From Sphingomonas hankookensis (GTDB lineage: Bacteria > Pseudomonadota > Alphaproteobacteria > Sphingomonadales > Sphingomonadaceae): a DNA stretch of 64,000 bases. This document shows positions 7,455 through 16,785 of the stretch, one piece after another. The stretch lies in the NCBI RefSeq assembly GCF_028551275.1, contig NZ_CP117025.1:1917501-1981500 (forward strand), written 5' to 3'. How positions within the stretch are numbered: the stretch's first letter is position 1; the number at the start of each line of letters is the position of its first letter. Made by a program: the position numbers and the translations under genes. The notes beneath the pieces were generated by a model, which saw only the letters and a list, made by a program, of their open reading frames with translations, searched no databases and had not been told where the DNA came from.

Positions 7455-8357
7455 GTGATCCCCGTCATCCACCATCCCGATTATGTCGCCGAAAGCCCGC
7501 CGGGCAGCCGCTATCGCTGGGGCAAGAACGGCCTCGTCCGCGACCTCCTGCTCGAAATGGGGTCGGCAATCGACTGGCACGGCTGCGATCCGATGCCCCG
7601 CGCGTGGATCGAAGCGGTCCATGACGACGTCTATGTCGCCGAAGTGATCGAGGCGCGCGTACCGCCGCACAAGGAACGCCGCATCGGCTTCGCCGTCACC
7701 CCGCCCATGGCATTGCGCGCGCAGGCGGTACCCGGCGGCACCTATGCCGCCGCCCGCGTCGCGATGGAACGGGGCTATGCCGCCAACACCGCCGGGGGCA
7801 GCCACCATGCGCTGGCCGATACCGGCGCCGGCTATTGCGTGTTCAACGACCTCGCCATCGCCGCACACCGGCTGGTCGAGGAAGGCACGTGCGAGCGGGT
7901 GCTGGTGGTCGATGTCGACGTTCACCAGGGCGACGGCACCGCCTCGCTGCTCGCCGGACGCCCGAACCTCGCCACCTATTCGATCCATGCCGACAAGAAT
8001 TTTCCGGCACGAAAGGCGGTGTCGACGCTCGACGTGCCGTTGGCCGACGGAGTCGGTGACGACGAATATCTGACGACGCTGGAGGCGACGCTCGTGCCGC
8101 TGATCGACAGTTTTGCGCCGTCGCTGATCCTCTATCAGGCCGGGGTCGACCCCTTCGCCGACGACCGCCTCGGCCGTTTGTCCCTGACGCAGAATGGCCT
8201 CGACGAGCGCGACCGCTGGGTCGGCCAGCTGGCCCGTACCCGTGGCCTGCCGATCGCCAGTGCGCTGGGCGGCGGCTATGGCGACCTGCTGGAGGTATCG
8301 CGCCGCCATGTCGCGTCGATCGTCGCGCTGGCACAGGGAACCGGGATTGTCGCGTAG
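7455..8357 (+). CDS. Histone-deacetylase-fold hydrolase
   Basis: A 300-residue protein of the arginase/deacetylase superfamily, related to acetoin utilisation protein and class II HDACs. Catalytic and zinc-site motifs are GGSHHALADTGAGYCVFND (His pair and substrate loop), DVDVHQGDGTA (Asp/His ligands) and QAGVDPFADDRLG (Asp ligand). Bacterial members deacetylate lysines or acetylated polyamines; the substrate here is unknown. GTG at 7455 gives the family N-terminus VIPVIHHPDYV; a TTG at 7422 is the longer alternative. It is followed 15 bp later by the photolyase gene and may be cotranscribed. Confidence 0.88.
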   Translation: MIPVIHHPDYVAESPPGSRYRWGKNGLVRDLLLEMGSAIDWHGCDPMPRAWIEAVHDDVYVAEVIEARVPPHKERRIGFAVTPPMALRAQAVPGGTYAAARVAMERGYAANTAGGSHHALADTGAGYCVFNDLAIAAHRLVEEGTCERVLVVDVDVHQGDGTASLLAGRPNLATYSIHADKNFPARKAVSTLDVPLADGVGDDEYLTTLEATLVPLIDSFAPSLILYQAGVDPFADDRLGRLSLTQNGLDERDRWVGQLARTRGLPIASALGGGYGDLLEVSRRHVASIVALAQGTGIVA

Positions 8358-8372
8358 GCGTAACGTCACGCG

Positions 8373-9737
8373 ATGAGCGATCCCGTCCTACTCTGGCTCC
8401 GCCAGGACCTCCGCCTGCGCGACCAGCCCGCGCTTCTCGCCGCGATCGACGATGGGGCGGTGATCCCGGTCTATATCCTCGACGACACCTCGCCTGGCGA
8501 CTGGGCGATCGGCGGCGCGCAGCGCTGGTGGCTGCATCACAGCCTCGTCGCGTTCGACGACTCGCTGCGGGCAAAGGACTCGCGCCTGATCCTGCGCCGG
8601 GGCGAAGCGGTCGCCGAACTGCGCAAGCTGATGAAGGGAACCGGCGCGACCCGCATCCATGCCGTGCGCCATTACGAACCCTGGTGGGTAAAGGCGCAGG
8701 AGGCACTCGGCGATACGCTCTCCCTGCACGATGGCAATCACCTACGCCCGCCCGAAAGTGTCCGCACCGGATCGGGAGGGATGTTCAAAATCTATTCGTC
8801 CTTTTGGAAGGCGCTGAACCAGATGCTGCCGCCCGAGGACCCGGTGCCGATGCCGCGCACGATTCCGTCGCCGTCCCAATGGCCGAAATCCGACAAGCTC
8901 GCCGACTGGAAGCTGCTCCCGACCAAGCCCGACTGGGCGACCGCGTTCGGCACATCGTGGCAACCGGGCGAGGATGGCGCGCACAAGGCGCTGAAATCCT
9001 TCGCCGCCCGCCTCGACGATTACGACACCGCCCGCAACCTGCCCTCGGTCGACGGCAGTTCGAACCTGTCGCCGCATCTCCACCATGGCGAACTCTCCCC
9101 GCGGCAAATCTGGGCGGCGCTGGACGGGCAGGGCGACAGCCTGACGACCTATCGCAAGGAACTGGCATGGCGCGATTTCGCCAGCGGCGTCATCCTGTCG
9201 ATGCCCGACTATGCCGACGCCAATGGCCGCCCGCGCTACGACAAATTGAAATGGCGGAGCGACGCGGCGGCGAAGCGCGATCTGAAGGCGTGGCAGCAGG
9301 GCCGCACCGGCTATCCGATCGTCGATGCCGGCATGCGCCAGCTGTGGCAGATCGGCTGGATGCACAATCGCGTGCGGATGATCGCCGCATCGTTCCTCAT
9401 CAAGCATCTGCTGATCGACTGGCGCGAGGGCGAACGCTGGTATTGGGACTGCCTGGTCGACGCCGATCTCGGCAACAATGCGGTCAACTGGCAATGGGTC
9501 GCCGGCACCGGCGTCGATTCGAACATGTTCGGGCGGATCATGGCCCCACTCACCCAGTCGGAAAAATTCGACGCCGCCGACTATATCCGCCGCTGGGTGC
9601 CCGAACTGGCGAAACTGCCGGACGAGGCGATCCACGATCCCGATGCGGCGGGGTGTCGGCCGAAGGCGTATCCGGAAAAGATCATCGAGCACCGGGAGGC
9701 GCGCGAAAGGGCGCTGGCGGCGGCGCGGGGGATTTGA
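8373..9737 (+). CDS. phrB: Deoxyribodipyrimidine photolyase
   Basis: A 454-residue flavoprotein that repairs cyclobutane pyrimidine dimers with blue light. The N-terminal antenna domain begins MSDPVLLWLRQDLRLRDQ. The C-terminal FAD domain contains SPHLHHGELSPRQIW, ELAWRDFAS, GYPIVDAGMRQLWQIGWMHN and the FAD-binding DADLGNNAVNWQWVAGTG block. Length is normal for class I CPD photolyases. ATG at 8373. The transcript probably ends at the palindrome at 9751. Confidence 0.95.
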   Translation: MSDPVLLWLRQDLRLRDQPALLAAIDDGAVIPVYILDDTSPGDWAIGGAQRWWLHHSLVAFDDSLRAKDSRLILRRGEAVAELRKLMKGTGATRIHAVRHYEPWWVKAQEALGDTLSLHDGNHLRPPESVRTGSGGMFKIYSSFWKALNQMLPPEDPVPMPRTIPSPSQWPKSDKLADWKLLPTKPDWATAFGTSWQPGEDGAHKALKSFAARLDDYDTARNLPSVDGSSNLSPHLHHGELSPRQIWAALDGQGDSLTTYRKELAWRDFASGVILSMPDYADANGRPRYDKLKWRSDAAAKRDLKAWQQGRTGYPIVDAGMRQLWQIGWMHNRVRMIAASFLIKHLLIDWREGERWYWDCLVDADLGNNAVNWQWVAGTGVDSNMFGRIMAPLTQSEKFDAADYIRRWVPELAKLPDEAIHDPDAAGCRPKAYPEKIIEHREARERALAAARGI

Positions 9738-9750
9738 CCGGCCACCACCG

Positions 9751-9834
9751 TATCCCCGCGCAGGCGGGGATCCAGAGCCAGCATCGCAACGGCAGCTCGG
9801 CTCGCCCTGGACCCCCGCCTGCGCGGGGGTGCGG
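9751..9834. repeat. Dispersed palindrome, family B, copy 1
   Basis: Arms TATCCCCGCGCAGGCGGGGA and CCCCCGCCTGCGCGGGGGTG flank about 40 bp. The element lies between the convergent photolyase and lipoprotein genes, a position suited to a bidirectional terminator. Related copies are at 12981, 22429 and 42091. Confidence 0.85.
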
Positions 9835-9848
9835 CACGTCCGTGTAAG

Positions 9849-10322
9849 CTACCCGCACAACCCCCGCCCGGCCGGATCGCGCAGCGCCGCCGCTTCCGAC
9901 CCGCTCTCGCTCAACCGGTCGAACTGCAACCCCGACAGCGACGCCCGCCCCCGGCACGCCGCCTCGCACCCCGCCGGCAGCGATCCGGGAAACCGCACGC
10001 CATCGCCATAAAACGCGGCATCGAACGCGCAGCCCTTGCCGAAATCGACCCGCATCCGCTCGCCGTCCCGCGAATAGGTCCCGTGCGCGCTGCATCCGAT
10101 CCCTTCGCCATAATCGACGAACGTTCCGATCCGACCGGTCGTGATGCACAGCCGGTCGCCCTCGCGCGCATACAGCCCGACCGGCTGCGCGGTGGCCGGA
10201 TCGCGCACCACACCCCGCGCGATCGCCGCCTGCTCCAGCGTCGCTCCTTCCGGCTCGGACGAAGGCGTCGCTTCCTGCGAACAGCCCGCCAGCACCAGCA
10301 GGGCCGCCGCCAGCAACCTCAT
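9849..10322 (-). CDS. Putative lipoprotein, function unknown
   Basis: A 157-residue protein beginning [17 protein letters not shown]: a short hydrophobic signal ending in an LAGC lipobox, so probably a lipid-anchored periplasmic protein. The mature part has four further cysteines in [20 protein letters not shown] and GCEAACRG, which could form disulfides. ATG at 10322 overlaps the hisI stop (ATGA), so translation is coupled to hisI. No domain was recognised. Confidence 0.75.
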   Translation of the reverse strand: MRLLAAALLVLAGCSQEATPSSEPEGATLEQAAIARGVVRDPATAQPVGLYAREGDRLCITTGRIGTFVDYGEGIGCSAHGTYSRDGERMRVDFGKGCAFDAAFYGDGVRFPGSLPAGCEAACRGRASLSGLQFDRLSESGSEAAALRDPAGRGLCG

Positions 10323-10678
10323 GCCACCGGCACCAGCCGATCGCCCTCGATCCGGCGAAAGAAACAGCTGTCCGCGCCCGTATGACACGCCGGCCCGGTG
10401 GGGATGCAGCGAACCCACAAGGCGTCCTGATCGCAATCGATCCGCAGCTCGACGACGCGCAGCACGTTGCCCGACGTCTCGCCCTTCTTCCAGATCGCCT
10501 GCCGGCTCCGCGACCAGAAGGTCGCCTCGCCCGTTTCGATCGTCAGCCGCAACGCATCCGCGTTCATATGCGCCACCATTAACGGCGCGCCGCTATCGGC
10601 ATCGACACACACCGCGGTCAGCAGCCCGTCGGCGTCGTATTTGGGGTTCAGGGTCAGGCCGGTATCGCGCGGAATCAT
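10319..10678 (-). CDS. hisI: Phosphoribosyl-AMP cyclohydrolase
   Basis: A 119-residue stand-alone HisI, opening the adenine ring of PR-AMP in the third step of histidine synthesis. The zinc/Mg-site motifs are [20 protein letters not shown], the [14 protein letters not shown] block, and the cysteines in [10 protein letters not shown] and [16 protein letters not shown] at 10678 is preferred over a TTG six bases upstream. It is divergent from purF with about 115 bp between starts. No other his genes are nearby. Confidence 0.95.
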   Translation of the reverse strand: MIPRDTGLTLNPKYDADGLLTAVCVDADSGAPLMVAHMNADALRLTIETGEATFWSRSRQAIWKKGETSGNVLRVVELRIDCDQDALWVRCIPTGPACHTGADSCFFRRIEGDRLVPVA

Positions 10679-10792
10679 CCGCAACCCCTATCGCCGATCA
10701 TGGTTCCGCCGCAATCGACGATCAAAGGGCGACAAATCGATTCAGCCTACCTATATGGCGGCCGTGTGACACGCTTATCCCCGGAAGGGCCT

Positions 10793-12250
10793 ATGTTCAC
10801 CACCCAACCTTTCGACGACGACAAGCTGCGCGAAGAGTGCGGCATCTTCGGTGTATCCGGCGCGGACGGCGCTGCGGCGCTCGTGGCCCTCGGCCTCCAC
10901 GCGCTCCAGCATCGCGGGCAGGAAGCGGCCGGCATCTGCAGCTGGGATGGGGCGATGTTCCATACCCAGCGGGCGCAGGGCCATGTCGCGGGCAATTTCG
11001 ACCGGCCTGAGGTGATCGAATCGCTTCCCGGCGCCACCGCCTGCGGCCATGTCCGCTATTCGACCACCGGTGAGACGTCGAACCGCAACATCCAGCCGCT
11101 CTATGCCGAACTGGCGTCGGGCGGGTTCGCAGTGGCGCATAACGGCAATCTTTCCAACGCCATGCGGCTGCGCAAGGATCTGGTCCGCACCGGATCGATC
11201 TTTCAGTCGACCAGCGACACCGAAGTCATCATCCACCTCGTCGCGACGTCCAACTACCGGACGCTGCTCGACCGGTTCATCGATGCATTGAAGCAGGTCG
11301 AAGGCGCCTATTCGCTGATCTGCATGACGCCAGAGGGCATGATCGCCTGCCGCGATCCGCTGGGCATCCGTCCGCTGGTGATGGGCAAGCTGGGCGACGC
11401 GTATATCTTCGCCTCCGAAACCGTCGCGCTCGACGTCGTCGGTGCCGAGTTCGTCCGCGAAGTCGAACCGGGCGAACTGGTCATCGTGTCGAACGGCGAG
11501 CTCCGCTCGATCCGCCCGTTCGCGCCGCTGTCCCCGCGTCCCTGCATCTTCGAATGGGTTTATTTCTCACGCCCCGATTCGATCAGCGAAGACCGCTCGG
11601 TCTATTCGGTGCGCAAGGCGATCGGTGCCGAACTGGCGCAGGAAAACCCGGTCGAAGCCGATCTGGTCATCCCGGTGCCCGATTCGGGCGTGCCCGCAGC
11701 GATCGGCTATGCGCAGGCGTCGGGCATTCCGTTCGAACTGGGCATCATCCGCTCGCACTATGTCGGCCGCACCTTCATCCAGCCCGGCGACAAGGTCCGT
11801 CATCTGGGCGTCAAGCTGAAGCACAATGCCAACCGCAAGCTGATCGAGGGCAAGCGCATCGTGCTGGTCGACGATTCGATCGTGCGCGGCACCACCAGCC
11901 TTAAGATCGTGCAGATGATGCGCGATGCCGGTGCGGCGGAGGTCCATATGCGCATCGCTTCGCCGCCGACGCGTCATTCGTGCTTCTACGGCGTCGACAC
12001 CCCCGAACGGGCGAAGCTGCTCGCGGCCAAGCTCGATCTGGGCGGCATGACCGACTATATCCAGGCCGACAGCCTCGCCTTCATCTCGATCGACGGTCTC
12101 TATCGTGCGCTCGGCGAAGCCAACCGCACCTCGGTCCGTCCGAAATATTGCGATGCCTGCTTTACCGGCGATTATCCGACGCCGCTGACCGATCAGGACG
12201 AAACCAGCTCGGTCGATCAGCTGGCGGTGCTGGCCGAACGCGTCGGATGA
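10793..12250 (+). CDS. purF: Amidophosphoribosyltransferase
   Basis: A 485-residue enzyme making 5-phosphoribosylamine from PRPP and glutamine, the first step of purine synthesis. ATG at 10793 (after GGAAGGG) gives a 15-residue propeptide before Cys16 of EECGIFGV, the N-terminal nucleophile exposed by processing. The phosphoribosyltransferase domain carries the PRPP loop IVLVDDSIVRGTTS, and conserved cysteines lie in HSCFYGVDTP and KYCDACFTGDYP. In-frame upstream codons exist but add no family sequence. Its TGA overlaps the SDR start (ATGA). Confidence 0.96.
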   Translation: MFTTQPFDDDKLREECGIFGVSGADGAAALVALGLHALQHRGQEAAGICSWDGAMFHTQRAQGHVAGNFDRPEVIESLPGATACGHVRYSTTGETSNRNIQPLYAELASGGFAVAHNGNLSNAMRLRKDLVRTGSIFQSTSDTEVIIHLVATSNYRTLLDRFIDALKQVEGAYSLICMTPEGMIACRDPLGIRPLVMGKLGDAYIFASETVALDVVGAEFVREVEPGELVIVSNGELRSIRPFAPLSPRPCIFEWVYFSRPDSISEDRSVYSVRKAIGAELAQENPVEADLVIPVPDSGVPAAIGYAQASGIPFELGIIRSHYVGRTFIQPGDKVRHLGVKLKHNANRKLIEGKRIVLVDDSIVRGTTSLKIVQMMRDAGAAEVHMRIASPPTRHSCFYGVDTPERAKLLAAKLDLGGMTDYIQADSLAFISIDGLYRALGEANRTSVRPKYCDACFTGDYPTPLTDQDETSSVDQLAVLAERVG

Positions 12251-12954
12251 GCGACCGGTTGAAGGGGCAGCTGGCGCTCGTCACCGGCGCCAGCCGCGGG
12301 ATCGGTGCCGCCACCGCCATCGCGCTCGCGGCGCAGGGTGCGCACATCATCCTCACCGCGCGCACGACCGGCGGGCTGGAGGAGGTCGAGGACGCGATCT
12401 ATGCCGCGGGTGGCTCGGCCACCATCGCGCCGATCGACCTCTACGACCTGACCGCCATCCCGCAGCTGGTGTCGGCGATCGCCGACCGCTGGCGCGCGCT
12501 CGACATGCTGGTGCTCAACGCCGGCGCGCTCGGTACGCTGGGGCCGGTGCCGTCGTTCGACCCGAAGGAATTCGAAAAGGTGATGGCGCTGAACGTCACC
12601 GCCAACGCCGCACTGATCGCCGCCTTCTCGCCGATGCTGCGTCTGGCACGGGCAGGGCGGGTGGTCGGCGTCACCTCCTCGGTCGGTGCCGCCCCGCGCG
12701 CCTATTGGGGCATGTACGGCGCGTCGAAGGCCGCGTTCGACAACATCATCGCCAGCTATGGGCTGGAGATGGCGAACATCTCGCCGGTCCGCACCGCCAT
12801 CGTCGATCCCGGCGCCACCCGGACGAAGATGCGCGAGCGGGCCTATCCCGGTGAAGACCCGCAATCGGTCAAGCCGCCCGAACGGGTTGCCGACGCGATC
12901 GTGCGGCTGATGACGGAAGGCTTCGACAGCGGCACCCGCATCCGCGTCGATTGA
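12247..12954 (+). CDS. SDR-family oxidoreductase
   Basis: A 235-residue classical short-chain dehydrogenase. The Rossmann motif TGASRGIG is at residues 14-21, LNAG near 95, the active-site Ser in GVTSSVGAA and the catalytic Tyr-Lys pair in MYGASKAA. The substrate cannot be inferred. It is translationally coupled to purF, which suggests co-expression but not necessarily a purine role. A perfect-armed palindrome 27 bp past its stop is the likely terminator. Confidence 0.85.
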   Translation: MSDRLKGQLALVTGASRGIGAATAIALAAQGAHIILTARTTGGLEEVEDAIYAAGGSATIAPIDLYDLTAIPQLVSAIADRWRALDMLVLNAGALGTLGPVPSFDPKEFEKVMALNVTANAALIAAFSPMLRLARAGRVVGVTSSVGAAPRAYWGMYGASKAAFDNIIASYGLEMANISPVRTAIVDPGATRTKMRERAYPGEDPQSVKPPERVADAIVRLMTEGFDSGTRIRVD

Positions 12955-12980
12955 CCGCGGTTCGCCGTCGCTGAAATCAT

Positions 12981-13065
12981 ACGTCACCCCAGCGCAGGCT
13001 GGGGTCTTCCGGTAACAGCACACAGCAGGAGCCGCAGGAGACCCCAGCCTGCGCTGGGGTGACGT
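12981..13065. repeat. Dispersed palindrome, family B, copy 2 (perfect arms)
   Basis: A near-perfect inverted repeat with 24-bp arms. The left arm begins ACGTCACCCCAGCGCAGG; the right arm ends CCTGCGCTGGGGTGACGT. About 36 bp separate them. It lies downstream of the purF-SDR pair and is a strong candidate terminator. The arm core GCGCAGGC is shared with the copies at 9751, 22429 and 42091. Confidence 0.9.
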
Positions 13066-13209
13066 CGTGGTGCACCGCCCACTACGGCACCGTTCGACCA
13101 AGGTTCCGAACCCCAGCAAAAACAAATAGTTGGATTCCGTCGGGCCCCGATCCGCGCTCGCTCGTTGTCCGGCGGCTGCGCGTGCAGCTGCCGTTCGAGG
13201 AGCCTTCAC

Positions 13210-13590
13210 ATGGCCGTAAAATTCGCCGGAACGATGAACGCGATCAATCGCGGACTGGACGAGACCAAGCCCGCCAAGGGCGCGACGATGATCGAGGATT
13301 GGGAAGCCGCGCTGGCCGACACCGACGTGCCGGGCGCCAAGGGCATCCTGCGCGACCTCGCATCGCTGCGCAAACAGCTGGAAAAGGATAACCCCGACAG
13401 CGACCGCATCCACGACCTGCTCCACCGCCTTGGCGCCGCCACCACGAAGATCGCCGAGAAATCGGACAAGCAGCAGGACAAGCTGCGCGCGCTGGGCGAA
13501 GCCTTGAGCGAAGCGGGCGAGGAAACGCCGGACGAGGAAGAAGACACCGAAGCCGCCGCCGCTCCCAAGCGCGCGCGGAAGAAGGGGTAA
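13210..13590 (+). CDS. Small helical protein, function unknown
   Basis: A 126-residue soluble protein predicted to be almost all helical. It has a coiled-coil-like middle (RDLASLRKQLEKDN and TKIAEKSDKQQDKLRALG), an acidic stretch (EEETPDEEEDTE-like) near residues 103-113 and a short basic tail (PKRARKKG). ATG at 13210 is preceded by GAGGAG. It stands alone, between a palindrome and the convergent 2OG oxygenase. I do not recognise the family. Confidence 0.7.
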   Translation: MAVKFAGTMNAINRGLDETKPAKGATMIEDWEAALADTDVPGAKGILRDLASLRKQLEKDNPDSDRIHDLLHRLGAATTKIAEKSDKQQDKLRALGEALSEAGEETPDEEEDTEAAAAPKRARKKG

Positions 13591-13657
13591 GGGGCAAGGC
13601 GGTGGGCTGTCCGCCGCCTGCTTTCGGCTTTCCTACAGCCACCCGATCCGCCAAAAT

Positions 13658-13741
13658 CGTCACCCCAGGCTCGACCCGGGGTCCCGCTTCTCCTCCACCG
13701 ATCGTGAGAAAGCGGGACCCCGGATCAAGTCCGGGGTGACG
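13658..13741. repeat. Dispersed palindrome, family A, copy 2
   Basis: Arms CGTCACCCCAGGCTCGACCC and a complement ending AAGTCCGGGGTGACG, with inner GGTCCCGCTT/AAGCGGGACC arms, lie between convergent genes. This is the most complete family A copy in the window and a likely bidirectional terminator. Confidence 0.88.
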
Positions 13742-13779
13742 TCATGCGCGGGGAGATAATGGAGCGCCACAAAACCGTG

Positions 13780-13807
13780 GCGAGTGTGAACTTAGTGAAC
13801 TTTGGCC
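13780..13807. repeat. 28-nt dispersed motif, copy 1
   Basis: GCGAGTGTGAACTTAGTGAA followed by CTTTGGCC is identical over 28 nt to 43962-43989. Read on the other strand it contains the near-tandem AGTTCACTAAGTTCAC. It ends a few bases from the stop of the leftward 2OG oxygenase gene. No known element was recognised. Confidence 0.8.
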
Positions 13808-13811
13808 GCCC

Positions 13812-14504
13812 TCAAGGCTCGATCGTCGGGGTCCAGGGCCCCTCGCGAAACCATTTCGTGATGATGTACTTGGTGCCCTCGACCACCGCCATGCCCTCAT
13901 GCAGCGTGGCGAGGTTCGGGCTTCCATCGGCGTTCATGTTGTTCCACGCGACCAGCATCCCCGGCCGCGGATTGAACCGGACGCCGGCCTGCGGGAACCA
14001 TGTCGCGCCGCCCTGTTCGACCTCGTTCAGATAGACCATCGCCGTCCAGGTCCGCTGCCCGCCCTGTACCGCCATCGAAGCCCAGTACGGCTCATTCTCG
14101 TTGAAATAGTCGTTATGCGCCCGGAACTGCTGGCCCGGCGCGTATCGCTGGCCCTGCATCGTCTCGCCATGCTCCGGCGGGATGCCGAGCAGGTGCGCGA
14201 TCTTCTCGTCGATCGGCTGAAGCAGCGGGTGCCACCGGTCGAGGTCGCAGCTGTCGCTGGTGCGGAAATTGGGATCGTTGGTCGCGGTCAGCAGCGTCGA
14301 TTTGCGACGACCCGCATCGATCGTCGCCATCAGCATGTCGCACTCGTCCTCCGACAGGAAGTCGGTGAGCGCGAAGACGACCGCCGCATCGGTCTTGGCC
14401 CGGCGGATACCTGGCACGGCCGAAAGCGTCGCCTCGACCGAGCGGCCCCATTCCGCCCGGACAGGGGAGGGGCCACCGGGCGCTTTACGGACAGGCGTAT
14501 TCAT
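13812..14504 (-). CDS. 2-oxoglutarate/Fe(II)-dependent oxygenase, prolyl 4-hydroxylase-like
   Basis: A 230-residue double-stranded beta-helix dioxygenase. The iron facial triad is visible as His130 and Asp132 (QFRAHNDYF) and His202 (ATLHEGMAV), with the 2-oxoglutarate-binding Lys212 in GTKYIITKWFR. This is the P4Hc arrangement. Bacterial members hydroxylate proline or other residues in proteins or small peptides; the target is unknown. It is preceded by a perfect 11-bp-arm hairpin that separates it from mce. Confidence 0.88.
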   Translation of the reverse strand: MNTPVRKAPGGPSPVRAEWGRSVEATLSAVPGIRRAKTDAAVVFALTDFLSEDECDMLMATIDAGRRKSTLLTATNDPNFRTSDSCDLDRWHPLLQPIDEKIAHLLGIPPEHGETMQGQRYAPGQQFRAHNDYFNENEPYWASMAVQGGQRTWTAMVYLNEVEQGGATWFPQAGVRFNPRPGMLVAWNNMNADGSPNLATLHEGMAVVEGTKYIITKWFREGPWTPTIEP

Positions 14505-14520
14505 GGCCGGCGTTCAACCA

Positions 14521-14559
14521 GATAGCGGCGCTAGTGTCGAGGGGGCGGGCGCCGCTATC
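14521..14559. terminator. Hairpin between mce and the 2OG oxygenase gene
   Basis: GATAGCGGCGC (14521-14531) and GCGCCGCTATC (14549-14559) form a perfect 11-bp stem with a 17-nt loop. It is followed leftward by the oxygenase start at 14504. It may end the leftward carboxylase-mce transcript, or form a leader structure of the oxygenase mRNA. No T-run is present. Just to its right is a further GC-rich CGTCACGCCGGCGAAGGCCG repeat fragment. Confidence 0.5.
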
Positions 14560-14630
14560 GTCACGCCGGCGAAGGCCGGAATCCATTGTGTGGGGAGGCT
14601 TCGGCTCCATCGAACCGGTCCGCGACCCGC

Positions 14631-15044
14631 TCAATGCTTGTGCGTCTCCATCAACTCGATGAGCACCCCGCCCATGTCGCGCGGATGGACGAACACGATC
14701 GGCGTCCCATGCGCTCCGATCCGTGGCTTCCCCAAGACCCGCGCGCCCTTCGCGGTCAGCTCGGCGACGGCGGCATCGATATCCGCCACCTCGAAGCACA
14801 GATGATGCTGCCCCCCCGCCGGGTTCTTTGCCAAAAACCCGGCGATCGGAGAGGCATCGTCATACGGCTCGATCAGCTCGATCTGCATATTGGGCGCATC
14901 GATGAAGCACACCTTCACCCCCTGCGCGGGCAGGTCGAACGGCTCCCCGATCGCCTCGGCGCCCAGCAGGTCGCGATACATCGCAATCGACACGGCGATG
15001 GACGGCGTTGCGACACCGACATGGTTCAACCGACCGAGGGTCAC
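14631..15044 (-). CDS. mce: Methylmalonyl-CoA epimerase
   Basis: A 137-residue vicinal-oxygen-chelate protein interconverting (S)- and (R)-methylmalonyl-CoA, needed between propionyl-CoA carboxylase and methylmalonyl-CoA mutase. Motifs are LGRLNHVGVATPSI (first metal His), HHLCFEVADI and IELMETHKH at the end. GTG at 15044 is chosen because GGGGAGGA lies at good spacing; a TTG at 15050 is the alternative. That ribosome-binding site is the edge of the palindromic repeat at 15051. It lies downstream of the carboxyltransferase gene on the same strand. Confidence 0.94.
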   Translation of the reverse strand: MTLGRLNHVGVATPSIAVSIAMYRDLLGAEAIGEPFDLPAQGVKVCFIDAPNMQIELIEPYDDASPIAGFLAKNPAGGQHHLCFEVADIDAAVAELTAKGARVLGKPRIGAHGTPIVFVHPRDMGGVLIELMETHKH

Positions 15045-15050
15045 AACCAA

Positions 15051-15180
15051 TCCTCCCCTGCACGGGGAGGGGGACCATCCGCAGGATGGTGGAGGGGGGC
15101 GTCCTGCTCCACCACGGATGCATTGCGGGGCTCGCCCCCTCCACCAGCTTCGGTGGTCCCCCTCCCCGTGCCGGGGAGGA
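15051..15180. repeat. Dispersed palindrome, family C
   Basis: A long inverted repeat with arms TCCTCCCCTGCACGGGGAGG... and ...CCTCCCCGTGCCGGGGAGGA plus inner GGACCATCCG/CGGTGGTCC-type arms. It fills the whole gap between the carboxyltransferase stop and the mce start, with both genes leftward. Its left edge on the plus strand supplies the Shine-Dalgarno of mce. Confidence 0.85.
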
Positions 15181-15182
15181 GC

Positions 15183-16709
15183 TCATAGCGGAATATTGTC
15201 ATGCTTCTTCCACGGGTTCTCGAGCTTCTTGTTCCGCAGCTTGCGCAGCCCCAGCGCCACCCGGCGTCGGGTCGAATGCGGCAGGATCACCTCGTCGATG
15301 AACCCCTTGCTCGCCGCGACGAACGGGTTGGCGAAGCGCGCCTCATATTCGGCCGTCCGCGCCGCGACCTCGGCCGGGTCCTTCGACCGGAAGATGATCT
15401 CCACCGCGCCCTTCGCACCCATCACCGCGATCTCGGCGGTCGGCCACGCATAGTTCAGGTCACCACGCAGATGCTTCGACGCCATCACATCATAGGCCCC
15501 GCCATAGGCCTTGCGGGTGATCACCGTGATCTTGGGCACCGTCGCCTCGGCATAGGCGAACAGCAGCTTCGCGCCATGCTTGATGATCCCCGAATGCTCT
15601 TGGCCGACCCCGGGCAGGAACCCAGGCACGTCGACGAAGGTCACGATCGGGATCTCGAACGCGTCGCAGAAGCGCACGAACCGCGCCGCCTTCTTCGACG
15701 AATTGATGTCGAGGCACCCGGCCAGCACCATCGGCTGGTTGGCGACCACGCCGACCGTGCGCCCTTCGATCCGGCCGAAGCCGATGATGATGTTGCCGGC
15801 ATGGGCGGGCTGCAGTTCGAAGAACTCGCCATCGTCCAGCGTCCGCACGATCAGCTCGTGCATGTCATAGGGCTGGTTGGCGCTCGGCGGGATCAGCGTG
15901 TCGAGGCTGGGTTCGATCCGGTCCCACGGATCGTCGCTCGGCCGTTCCGGTACGCCGCTGCGGTTGTTCACCGGCAGGAAATCGACGAAGTCGCGCGCCG
16001 CCAGCAACGCCTCGATATCATTCTCGAACGCGCAGTCGGCGACCGACGACTTGGTCGTGTGGGTGATCGCGCCGCCCAGCTCTTCCTGCGTCACCACCTC
16101 GTTCGTCACCGTCTTGACCACATCCGGCCCGGTCACGAACATGTAGCTCGAATCCTTCACCATGAAGATGAAGTCGGTCATGGCGGGCGAATAGACCGCG
16201 CCGCCCGCGCACGGCCCCATGATGAGCGACAGCTGCGGCACCACGCCCGACGCCAGCACGTTGCGCTGGAACACCTCGGCATAGCCGCCGAGCGACGCGA
16301 CGCCCTCCTGAATCCGCGCGCCGCCCGAATCGTTCAGTCCGATGACCGGCGCGCCGACCTTCATCGCCATGTCCATGATCTTGCAGATCTTCTGCGCATG
16401 GCGCTCCGACAGCGACCCGCCGAACACGGTGAAGTCCTGGCTGAAGACATAGACCAGCCGGCCGTTGACCGTGCCCGATCCCGTCACCACGCCGTCGCCG
16501 GGAATGACCTGGTCCGGCATCCCGAAATCGACGCAGTTATGTTCGACATACATGTCGAGTTCCTCGAATGATCCTTCGTCGAGGAACACGTCCAGCCGTT
16601 CGCGCGCCGTCAGCTTGCCCTTGGCGTGCTGCGCCGCGACCCGCTTCTCGCCGCCACCGGCCCGGGCGGCCGCGCGGCGCTTCTCCAGCGCTTCGAGTGC
16701 TTCGAGCAT
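15183..16709 (-). CDS. pccB: Propionyl/acyl-CoA carboxylase, carboxyltransferase subunit
   Basis: A 508-residue carboxyltransferase of the PccB/MmdA family. Its tandem crotonase-like halves carry [19 protein letters not shown] and [12 protein letters not shown] in the first, and [40 protein letters not shown] and [13 protein letters not shown] in the second. The C-terminus ([14 protein letters not shown]) is typical of PccB. It pairs with the biotin-carrying subunit at 23562 to make methylmalonyl-CoA from propionyl-CoA. ATG at 16709 follows GGAGAG. Other acyl-CoA substrates are possible. Confidence 0.93.
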   Translation of the reverse strand: MLEALEALEKRRAAARAGGGEKRVAAQHAKGKLTARERLDVFLDEGSFEELDMYVEHNCVDFGMPDQVIPGDGVVTGSGTVNGRLVYVFSQDFTVFGGSLSERHAQKICKIMDMAMKVGAPVIGLNDSGGARIQEGVASLGGYAEVFQRNVLASGVVPQLSLIMGPCAGGAVYSPAMTDFIFMVKDSSYMFVTGPDVVKTVTNEVVTQEELGGAITHTTKSSVADCAFENDIEALLAARDFVDFLPVNNRSGVPERPSDDPWDRIEPSLDTLIPPSANQPYDMHELIVRTLDDGEFFELQPAHAGNIIIGFGRIEGRTVGVVANQPMVLAGCLDINSSKKAARFVRFCDAFEIPIVTFVDVPGFLPGVGQEHSGIIKHGAKLLFAYAEATVPKITVITRKAYGGAYDVMASKHLRGDLNYAWPTAEIAVMGAKGAVEIIFRSKDPAEVAARTAEYEARFANPFVAASKGFIDEVILPHSTRRRVALGLRKLRNKKLENPWKKHDNIPL

Positions 16710-16785
16710 CGTCTCTCCTTGGCCCGTTGGTCGGGCGTTTCCGCCCTTGTGCCAGCAGGAGGGGGAGAAGCGCAATATTCTTGCG

